DNA from: Parelaphostrongylus tenuis
Lineage: Eukaryota; Nematoda; Chromadorea; Rhabditida; Metastrongylidae
DNA length: 64,000 nucleotides
Assembly: GCA_019055375.1 (NCBI GenBank)
Contig: JAHQIW010001317.1
Location: 1-64,000, forward strand
Direction: 5' to 3'
Made by a program: the position numbers and the translations under genes. Shown here piece by piece: positions 55,976 to 64,000 of this stretch. The notes beneath the pieces were generated by a model that saw only the letters and a program-made list of their open reading frames with translations, was not told the DNA's origin and ran no database searches. Every line of letters begins with the position of its first letter. The first letter of the stretch is position 1.

Positions 55976-57560
55976 CGTCTATTCTTCTGAATATGCGTGT
56001 AATTTCTCGATTCCCACCGCCACAGTGCTTTTTCACTAAACTTTGGTAGTCTTTTGATAGCTTGAATAGCGGCTGTTTCAATAGTACGGACACTTGGTTT
56101 GTGAAAAAACCGTAGTACGCTGTAGCAGCGATAACAAAATAGAATTTCACTTTCGGCGCTCATTTTTTACTCGACTATGGTCTGTAGATGATTTTTAAAA
56201 GGCTTAGTAAATATTTGGTTGAGATTTTTAGAAATTCTTTCTGAAACAGAGAAAGATTTCTAAATAAATAACGGAAACTGCGTCCTTTGACGTGGCAGTT
56301 GAAATCGTTGGGCACAACGCTTTCCTCGTTATTTGGTTAAAAATTTTTTCCATTTTGAAAAAGTTTTTCGATTTTTTCTGCCACTTTGATGCAGCCCCAT
56401 TTTCACTGCATGATTATGTTCTTGGTGCTTATATATCCAAGCAAGAACCGTAGTCTTCTTTTCGCTCTTGAAAAGCTCCATGAAGACCTTTACATAAACT
56501 AAACCAAGTTTGAGAATCACCGTTAGTAAGACAACGAATGTTAAGTGGACATAGTTAAGCAACCATCCATAAATCCTAGCCGGACAAAAAAACGCGCACT
56601 GACAATGTGACGTAATACTTTTGATTGCTACAGAACGCTAAGGAGACCTTTTTTTACAAAACTATGGACATTATACAAGTCGCTGAGATTTGAAGTTTCG
56701 AATGATTGCCAAAAGTCTGGGGTAAATCGAAAAGACTCCGTCCTCAAAAGGTGAACTCACTGAGGACGGTGCGGTGCATTTGGATCATGATTTATGTATT
56801 ACAAGCCTCTTTCGTAAGTGGTGTCTTTCCTTAGATCGTAAGCAACCATTCGTAAGCTTAGATGTCGATGGTTTCAGTTTTGTGCTGGTTTCTAAGAAGA
56901 AACGCAGGTTCAACTCCCTTCTGAGGTCGGTTTTTTGTGCACCACTCAATCTGCTTCAATGAGCATTGCCACATCAGACCACGAAAGCAGTAAAAATAAA
57001 GGAACATAGATCATATATATAGGAAAAGTTGCCAGCTCAACTAGTTTAATGCCAATATGTTCTTACGAGACGAAAACCATTGAAAATTGGTTGCTGGCAG
57101 GTTCGATAGTTCATATCGAAGAAACAGTGGTGACAAAGGTGGCCACGCTAGCGTGGTGGTATCACGCGCCTTCGGTAAGGGTGACGAGGGTCCAACCCTC
57201 AGTCGAGGTCGATTTCCTTGTATCACTCATATTTCTTAGATGAATAATTCATCATTACATCACTGCTAGAAAGCATTAAAACCAAAGAAGTAAAAGTTTC
57301 TCAAAACTCCACAGTGTTTTCTGGTACATAAATTAAACTTATGTTTCACACGCTGTTCTGCTCGTTCGGCTAAGATCTGTGAGTGACTTCCCGTTAGACT
57401 TTTAGAGGTGATTCAATAGCACAAATCTTGGTCATTTTGAGGCTAAATCATTATTGTGAAAAGATCTCCATGCACAGCTGTAAGAGCGGAAAGAAAGTTA
57501 CGTTTCATACTCTCTTTTGAATCTCGTAACGGGTTCTTCTACCATCATAGCGGGAGTACG
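55976..57560. repeat. R1 repeats and solo tRNA-like arms; no gene
   Basis: R1 units at 56020-56170, 56610-56740, 57290-57440 and 57480-57530. A right arm of the fold-back family lies at 56885-56962 (CAGGTTCAACTCCC, CACCACTCAATC) and another tRNA-like block at 57130-57215. The - strand frame 56329-56562 is unsupported. Confidence 0.5.
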
Positions 57561-58102
57561 AAAAAAAATTCAAAGAACGTACTTTTATGGCGATAAAACA
57601 TTGTTTCTCCTGCAGTCTAATATGAGGACCTGGAAATTTCTCCAAAATAGATCAAGAATATGTGGATAAATTATCTTATTCAAAACGTTTTTTTCTGTTT
57701 AAAAAAAATTCTGGATTTTCCTTCCGAATTCTGATACAGCACGATTTCTTTTACGCGTCTGTGTAGCTTTTGTGCTTGTATTTCTGAATACCAGACGTCA
57801 TATTATTTTCTCTTTATGAAGGCTCTTCAAAAAGCCAAACTCAGTTCCAGAATCATCATTTTTTCAAGCTATCGTATAAATATCAAATCTTTGTTGGTTA
57901 ATCATTTTCAAACTACAGCTCAGCAAGAAATGTGCGCAGGCGGTAAAACCTAATCTTAATATCCGCTGCTGCGCATTAAAACAGCCTTCTTGAGACTCAT
58001 TTATAATTATACCTTTATTTCGAGTGTTTTGTCAAGACCACGCTCAAGCTTCGATAGATCCTTTCATCATTATTTGAGCCAACTTGTCATGTGGCCTGTT
58101 AA

Positions 58103-58165
58103 GGGTTTTTGTACAGCCCCATACACGTGTTTCGTCTTTACAGACTCGTCAGTCGAGAAGAACCC
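58103..58165 (-). ncRNA. hammerhead ribozyme, slightly decayed
   Basis: Same 63-nt layout as 24667-24729. The core is CUGACGA, with a perfect stem II GUCU-GUAA-AGAC, GAAA, C-ACGU-G and GUA. Inner stem I CUCGA/UGGGG has one G-G mismatch. Outer stem I GGGUUCU/AAAACCC has one C-A mismatch. The internal loop U / CUGUACA is kept. Confidence 0.7.
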
Positions 58166-58425
58166 GTCGCCTTCTGATCTTTTTATATTCAGTTCTCTCG
58201 GGAGTCCAGCTCTCCCTACAGAGACTCATCGAAGACGAGCGTTTTACACTCTATGTCAAATGAAAATTTCACCTAACACAGAGTTTTGCGCACTCGAGTG
58301 CTCTTTGGCTGGCATTTTTACCATAATTATAACCTTTATTTCGAGTGTTTTGTCAAGACCACGCTCAAGCTTCGATAGATATTTTCATCATTATTTGAGC
58401 CAACTTGTCTTGTGGTTTGGTAGTT

Positions 58426-58458
58426 GCTCTTGTACAGCCCGATACACGTGTTTCATCC
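58426..58458 (-). ncRNA. hammerhead, 3' half only
   Basis: Contains GAAAC-ACGU-GUA, the inner 3' strand UCGGG, loop CUGUACA and outer strand AGAGC. The CUGACGA half is absent because the unit is cut off. Confidence 0.6.
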
Positions 58459-58511
58459 TTTCCGTTTTCCTACCTTACGTACCTTACTTTACGTGTTTAT
58501 CCATAGTTTAC

Positions 58512-58541
58512 GGGTTCTGCCCTACTGACGAGTCTGTAAGG
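58512..58541 (+). ncRNA. hammerhead, 5' half only, opposite strand
   Basis: GGGUUCU-G-CCCUA-CUGACGA-GUCU-GUAA-GGA is the 5' half of the same motif on the + strand, 54 bases from the - strand half. This suggests an inversion or rearranged junction of the tandem array. Confidence 0.6.
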
Positions 58542-58791
58542 AGCTATCGAATGACTCTAAAATGTCTACGAGAAAGCGAAGAAGACTCCATGCTGAAGCG
58601 GTTATCTTTTGCTCATGTGCATAGTGTTCCCTTGCATGCGGAGGTCTCGTAAAACCTGTGAATTACAATGGGAGTTAGTTCGCCATCTTATATTGCATAG
58701 TTTTCTTGTAGAGAACACGAAAGCTGAATTGAGAGTAATATTCTTAGCTTAATGTCACATTTCTCCACCGTCAATGTTCAGTAGAATATAG

Positions 58792-61700
58792 GTCTGTTCC
58801 GGGTCATTGGAAACAGCGCAAAGATTCGACGCATGAAAGCTGCATTTGATGCTGGCCAAATTGATGTGTGTTCGCTTTCTTCGTAGTTTTTACCTACACT
58901 TTTTCGATCCAATCTATTTTTTTATAGACCGATAAACGCGCCTACTATCTTGATCCGCACTCAGTTTGCAGCGCATTAAAGAGTTATCTAAAAGAATTAC
59001 CCGATTCACTGCTCACTCATCGTCTTCATAACGATTGGGTGAACGCATCCAAGTTAGTAGTTCATTACTTGGATCTTTGGACCTGACTTGCTTCTACTCT
59101 ACTCTTGAGACTTCTTTTATGTTTATCACGATTTTCATCTATTTCCAATTATAATTCCACAGTATTCTCTACATTGGGCGTAGCCTAGGTTCGAAGATGA
59201 GGCAAGACTTCAAGCGTTTGAACCCTGCATAAGCGAACTTCTTGCTTCCAACCGTCATAATTTGACTTATCTTATCAGTTTTCTATCGTAAATGTTGCAA
59301 CATCAAGAGCAGATAGCGTATGTTCAATTGGTTATCTAGCCATTTTGGTTTTTTGCTCGAATACATCATGCTATTTCTCTTTTAGCATGAACTGTGGTAA
59401 TCTTGCCATTGTCTTTGGTCCGAATTTGTTGGGTGGTGACATCGATGGAAACATTACTGTAGGTACTAAGGTGAATGAGTCTATTCTTATCAGTTGGTTT
59501 TTTGGACTTTTGGGTATGAAAGGGAAAACGCCGCCACCCGTGCTTCGTGGCGCACGGCATCGCTGATCATAAGACCTCTACGGACTGCTCGTTGGCAAAG
59601 CGGGGCTGGCGACGTGTTCTTGTAGCACCCAAAGGATTTGATTTCTCTACGTGGCGTTCACATTTCTGGAAATTATTATTCGTTTGCTTAAGGCTTCCTT
59701 GTTCAAGAAACCTACTCTCTTCGTGAGAATTGTTGACGCATTCTGCCTTCATTTCAGATTGTGGAGACATTCTAGAAAAATGCATCACGTCTTTCAGTTG
59801 TCCTGTTGTAAACAATTGTAAAAGCCTAGTAGTAAATAGTGCTGAAAGTAAACAAAAAGCCGGGAACCAGTGTAGCTTTGCCATAGATGCGAATATAGCT
59901 GAAAAAGCAAATCAATCAACAGAAAGGTAAGGTGGCTTCATCGTCTGACCTTTTCAGTTAGAAACACTTTGTTGAAGTAATTAATAATTTGCTGGTTCTG
60001 ATCATTCCGCGGCAGTATGTTTGGAAATTTTTAGGCGTGATGTGGGTAATGTGACATCTTGGGGTACATCACCACGTGGAAGCCAAATAAGCGTGCACTT
60101 CCACCGATATACGCTCAACAGAAGACAGGTAGCTTTAATAGATGTCTTTTTTTTTTGAAAGAAAGCACGATTATCCTATCAGAATCTGGAATATAGCGGT
60201 AGACGATCGGAGTGAAAAGATAATCGCTTTAGTTCTGACACTTACCCAAGTATATGTTTTACTAAGAATCGCTGATTGATCTATGTGATGGATGTAATGA
60301 TGAATCGTCTACGCAATCCTTGATGACATCATGAAATGATCTAAACACTGATCAAAGTAAGCGTTTGTTTCAAATGTGATAAATGTTATTAATTTATACC
60401 CTTCAATTACACCGAATACAAGATTATATGCCAGAATTGACTTTGATCAACAGAACACTGAACGATATGTTCAGTGTTCTGCTGATCAAAGCCAATTTTG
60501 GCATATAATCTTGTATTCGGTGTAATTGAAGGGTATAAATTAATAACATGCCATACAATCATTACACATGCTTCAGATCAGCAGTTTAGAGCAACATTTC
60601 AGGCCAATCGCAAACAGCGGCTGAGCTAAGTGAGTCATTCTCAATGTCGTCTATACCCACCCCAGAATCAGATGATTCGTTTGATGAGTATCAGGATGAG
60701 TGTGTCCCTGGCAGTATGTCACGAAGTCAGGGTGATCTTCTTTCTTCAGCTGTCGTGGTTCCACGACGGCCTCCACCACCAGTACGAATGTTTTCGACGT
60801 TTCTCTCAGTTCTTCTGTTGAAATGCCATCCGTTTTGAATTTTTTTCGTTTGCAGAATTTTCGAAATGAAACAGAAGCCCACACTAGTCGGCCAGTGTCA
60901 TATAATAAAGTGGTTGGTGCTGAACCGGCACCCGCTCCTCGAACTCGCCTCTGTGATTCAGTTATCATGGAAAGTTCATCGTCATATAACGGATCAGCTT
61001 CTATTAAACGACCAACTATATTGAATCGTGAGGATATCATGGGTAATGACGTATCGAATAGGTTAGTTTTGGTTGTGCATGGAATTATCAATACTGACAT
61101 CCCGACGTCATTGTTTTCAGCGTATATGTGGTGGAGAGGGTGGCCGGTATGAAACTGATCAGTACTCATACGTGGCCGGAACTGTTTGCTTCCTTCAGCT
61201 CTATACAAGCATTTGTCACTTCGTAGTAATTTCCATTCAGTGAAATCAAAATAACTATCATCTACATACTCTAGCCAACAAGGAGCAACTTCTTTTACAT
61301 TTATAAAATTCCGAGTTGTGAAGCTTGCATAATCGATCGTTTTTTTGGTTGAGATTTCGTACGGTGAAACGATTACACAAAGAGCATTTTGCCCATCAAG
61401 ACAAATTAGTATCCCAAAGTTTTTACTGATGTTCATTTAAAATTCTGAAAGCTCACTTTTCGTTCCCAAATCTCTGAAAATTACAATTTCTGAAGCAAGT
61501 TAGAAGTTTGAATATTATGTAAGAAGAACCATGTACTTTCTTAACGATATCCAATATCTTCTTATAGAGTCTTCACATAGAGATACAGAATAGAGTCTCT
61601 TGTATAAGCTGTCGTATTTTTAACTCTTAGAGTACTTTAGTTCTCGAGAAATCCGTATTTACCCTGGAAAAGTGGAGCCCGTGTTGCGCGGGAGTTTTGA

Positions 61701-62359
61701 TGTGTCCTGCAATACACATGTGATCTTTGGTTGGATCGCACGCCACGGGTTCACCAAACTCGCCATCCTCTCGGGGCTCTCCAATTGGTGTCAGATTTTT
61801 TTAGAAAGATAGTAGCACTGCCTTGATACATTGATGGGCTATCGCTAGTCAATGTAAAGCCAGATATGCATTGAGTCATCTCTTATGATGCCTGAAGAAG
61901 TTGAATGCATGGCTCATCCCTCAGAGACTGTTCAACGTCAAGAGCTTTATCCTCTATTCTTTTTCCCTCAAAAGTTGATGCTGCTCTGTAAGTTTTTATG
62001 TGCTTGCGGCCATTTCTGTAAGCTTTGAAAGGGTTACGACAAGGCACTGCTGGAATTGAAAATTGCGCGGTAAAGGAAAAAAATAGAGATAAGCAGTTCT
62101 TACTTCGTTGTCTGAATGTTTATCCCAAATTGTAGAGAACATAAGAAAGACTCTACGTCACGTTAGAATGCAATATTGTATCGCAGTTCCTGCTGCGAAA
62201 TACTTGCTTGCTTAATGGTGTCATTGATTGTTGTGCCAATCGAAACGTTTCAGTTTCAAAACGGTAGTGTCGGTTGAGGCAACTCCATTGCCAGCACGTA
62301 ACAAACCACCTCTCCCAGCGAAACCTCGGAGTGGTGATAATGAGACTTCACGTCTTTGA
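58792..62359 (+). CDS. RhoGAP protein of the SH3BP1/ARHGAP17 type, RhoGAP domain to C-terminus
   Basis: The RhoGAP domain stimulates GTP hydrolysis by Rho-family GTPases (Cdc42/Rac for this subfamily). Exons: 58792-58865, 58928-59052, 59189-59287, 59386-59470, 59758-59926, 60035-60128, 60590-60781, 60856-61061, 62254-62359 (TGA 62357-62359). Diagnostic residues are G-L-F-R-V-I-G with the catalytic Arg finger (codon 58800-58802), D-P-H-S-V-C-S-A-L-K-S-Y-L-K-E-L-P and N-L-A-I-V-F-G-P-N-L-L. The tail is Ser-rich with V-P-R-R-P-P-P-P and P-P-L-P-A-K-P, SH3-ligand types. It ends T-S-R-L, a class I PDZ-ligand pattern; vertebrate ARHGAP17 also ends in a PDZ ligand. All joins are in phase except 59470 to 59758, where I-V-E-T-F runs into a stop and the frame must shift by one base (see findings). 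The N-terminal BAR domain expected of this family was not found, and the first exons must lie upstream. Confidence 0.88.
60384..60548. repeat. near-perfect inverted repeat, 80-bp arms, 5-base loop
   Basis: Arms 60384-60463 and 60469-60548 pair with about 3 mismatches (A/G at the ATCAACAG block, two in GCCAGAATTGAC), around the loop GATAT. The hairpin lies wholly within the intron 60129-60589 of the RhoGAP gene, ending 41 bases before the next exon. The low divergence means it is young. Confidence 0.92.
61140..61436 (-). CDS. antisense open frame in a RhoGAP intron, unidentified
   Basis: A - strand ATG at 61434-61436 opens a frame of 261 codons that runs antisense through the intron and then across two RhoGAP exons. 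The first ~99 codons (61436 to about 61140) lie in the intron and have protein-like composition: F-G-I-L-I-C-L-D-G-Q-N-A, then T-I-D-Y-A-S-F-T-T-R-N-F, then E-V-A-P-C-W-L-E-Y. The rest is antisense to coding exons and is probably open by chance. It may be a nested gene or a captured fragment. A GTATGA donor-like site on - lies near 61170. No domain recognised. Confidence 0.35.
61675..61970 (+). repeat. SINE, family 1, in the last RhoGAP intron
   Basis: CGGGGCTCTCCAATTGGTGT, TTGATACATTGATGGGCTA, CCAGATATGCATTGAGTCA and GGCTCATCCCTCAGAGACTG follow the family order; the head is decayed. Confidence 0.65.
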
Positions 62360-64000
62360 GTTTCACCTACAGACTGAGCTTTGTTCTTTTACAATTCCAC
62401 AAGAACCTGTTTGTTTGTTATTACTGCGATATTTGAACGCACGCATCGTAATCGTATATGTTCTGTTTCACAGTGAGATTTTAGTGCTGAGATATCCGTA
62501 TTGTTGTTGTACCAATATTCATTATGCTGAACTAGTAGGTTTTCTTAGTAGTTAAAGTTGATCCGTTCGTGTGAATAGTTGACGATGATTAGTGCCTCAT
62601 ATGTAGAAATGAATTCGGTGTTTTTTTTTTGACGAAATGACAAGTTATGAAGAACGCAATAATATTTCCGGTGATTACAGTTTTCTTGTGTCCAATTTTT
62701 CGCAATGGGTGTTGTTTTTTCCTAAGAATAAGAGTTTATTTTCCGTTACATGAATCTTCTCCATGTGATACGTATTTGCAATTTTTCGTTGTGTAATGAG
62801 AATGGGGTCTATAAATTAATGCTTGACATTACACTTCCTTTGTCTTGTATACTTCCGTCAAGATCCTTAATTTAATTTTTTTGAATATTAACTAACACGT
62901 TGAACAATCAAGACAGTCGTCCGTCCATCTTCGGCAAACGTCTGCAGTTTCAAAATATCTTTTTCCTGTAAAGATGTATAAATGAAGAGGTGCGCGGATG
63001 TGTCTCAGCTTTGACAATAGTACAATAACAAGCCAATGTAGTTGCTGAGCGATGTGGAACTGCGCTTTTAAACGGACCTGTACCTTTCTGATGTAGACTA
63101 GTAGGAAAATTTTAATGAGAGAATAGATCTAACCGGTGAAACTCACTTTATAAAGCGGATTGACCGCTTGGGACTAGATGGGCGTTGTTCAAAGGTTCAT
63201 CGACCTCTGATTGCAAAAAATAAAAGCTAGGAGAAATTTGTACAATCAACGACGATTATTTTGCTTTCTGATGTAGCAGGTATAAAGAAAAAACAAAAGA
63301 ACAAACTTTACAGTGATATTTGAGCGGACATTATTACGGACGTTGCTGATTCGATAGCTGCTGTTCATATCAAGTAGTCCACTACTGAGCGTTGTTGAGG
63401 TGATGGAGAATAACTCAATGGCTTACCGCCTTGTCTTGGTTGGCAGATGAAAATGATCGATGCTGCGAATTGCACAACGAAAGCTTATGGTTCATCTTTC
63501 ATTAAGGCATCAAGCTAAGAAGGAGTTCAACATTCCTAATCAGATCTTCAACTAGGAGAAGAACTATGTTACGGTAGAGCGTTGCCTGCTACTCACGGCC
63601 AGTGCTCGCCAGAAGCTGTAGAAGGGGTAACACCAAATGTTACAAAGCTCTACACTACACTTCAACGGAACAAAATTACAAAGTCGTTGTAAATGTGAAG
63701 CAAGGTAGTGTTGTGGGACATCTGAAGATATTGGTGTGCCCCATAATCTTTTGCATTTCGACACTTACATTAATTTGATTGTTACCTGTCTAAAGAAATC
63801 AACCAGCTGACAATATTAGCACATCACTGACATTGATATACAGTTGTGTGATAGACAAAGATTGAAGTCTTCCTGCTGGAAAGAATAAGGCTGGCGATCA
63901 AAGATTGGTGAGATTACTTGTGAGCTGTTTATAGTCCTCAAATTTTCTTCTCCCGCAAATGCTGCTTCAAAGTGTGGAAAAAATGATAGTTTGATGGAGC
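62360..64000. other. 3' flank of the RhoGAP gene, no further gene seen
   Basis: AT-rich. No AATAAA lies close to the stop; the first clear one is near 63219 (AAAAATAAAAGC), so the 3' UTR may use a variant signal. The - strand frame at 63564-63764 (66 codons) and the Gly-poor + sequence at 63390-63600 are not supported as coding. Confidence 0.45.

Larger units (their letters stand above)
57999..58470 (-). repeat. tandem units of about 322 bp carrying hammerhead motifs
   Basis: The block ATAATTATACCTTTATTTCG with GTTTTGTCAAGACCACGCTC and AAGCTTCGATAGAT starts at 57999 and again at about 58321. The hammerhead at 58103-58165 is repeated in truncated form at 58426-58458, the same 322-323-bp period. 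A related single-unit arrangement is at 24.6-25.0 kb. The 220-codon + frame through both units is antisense to the ribozymes and not a gene. Confidence 0.75.

Noticed and set aside
44500..57215. True tRNA genes at the A/B-box blocks
   Set aside because: All blocks lack a complete acceptor stem or have broken anticodon arms, and they recur as arms of inverted repeats.
57990..58652. 220-codon + strand open frame
   Set aside because: It runs antisense through two tandem copies of a non-coding ribozyme-bearing repeat, and its internal repetition is just the 322-bp unit.
1..64000. CRISPR arrays, bacterial operons or horizontally transferred genes
   Set aside because: No regularly spaced direct repeats and no long intron-free genes of bacterial type were seen. 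All long frames trace to repeats or to spliced eukaryotic exons.

Overview
The window looks like nuclear DNA of a clade V (strongylid) nematode, most likely a hookworm or close relative. It is AT-rich, the exons are short and isolated with TTTCAG/TTGCAG-type acceptors, and dead RTE-type LINEs, Penelope-like and mariner/Tc1 elements and tRNA-derived repeats fill the introns and gaps. No operon-style bacterial gene, CRISPR array or rRNA gene was seen. The organism call is inference from element families and splice style; no marker gene fixes the species.

Host genes all appear to lie on the + strand and had to be assembled from short exons whose reading phases join. They are: (1) a gene 3' end at about 1.1-1.6 kb; (2) an unidentified gene at 10.9-12.4 kb with a membrane-like C-terminus; (3) one or two unidentified genes at 17.0-23.2 kb, the first part only vaguely DENN-like; (4) the membrane-anchored tail of a type I-like protein ending at 31.0 kb; (5) a three-exon gene end at 53.0-53.6 kb; (6) the only confidently named gene, the RhoGAP domain and tail of a SH3BP1/ARHGAP17-type protein at 58.8-62.4 kb. 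Its nine exons join except for one apparent 1-base frameshift, and it ends in a proline-rich SH3-ligand motif and a PDZ-ligand-like C-terminus.

Between them lies a transposon graveyard. At 31-49 kb there are Tc1/mariner remnants in both orientations, a degraded RTE-type LINE on the - strand (36.7-41.2 kb) split by a 5'-truncated Penelope-like element that carries a GIY-YIG reading frame and an 11-bp target-site duplication, and a second RTE copy (44-47 kb) with a fold-back element and a MITE inside it. Mariner pieces continue to 52.4 kb.

The most interesting signal is a family of hammerhead ribozyme folds (24.7, 31.6, 58.1 kb on -, 16.0 kb on +, plus halves and a variant in the Penelope-like element). 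The core is constant, the stem I pairs covary, and a 1-nt/7-nt internal loop is preserved. At 58.0-58.5 kb they sit in tandem units of about 322 bp. A second unusual group is fold-back elements whose two arms are each tRNA-like. A near-perfect 80-bp hairpin sits in a RhoGAP intron.
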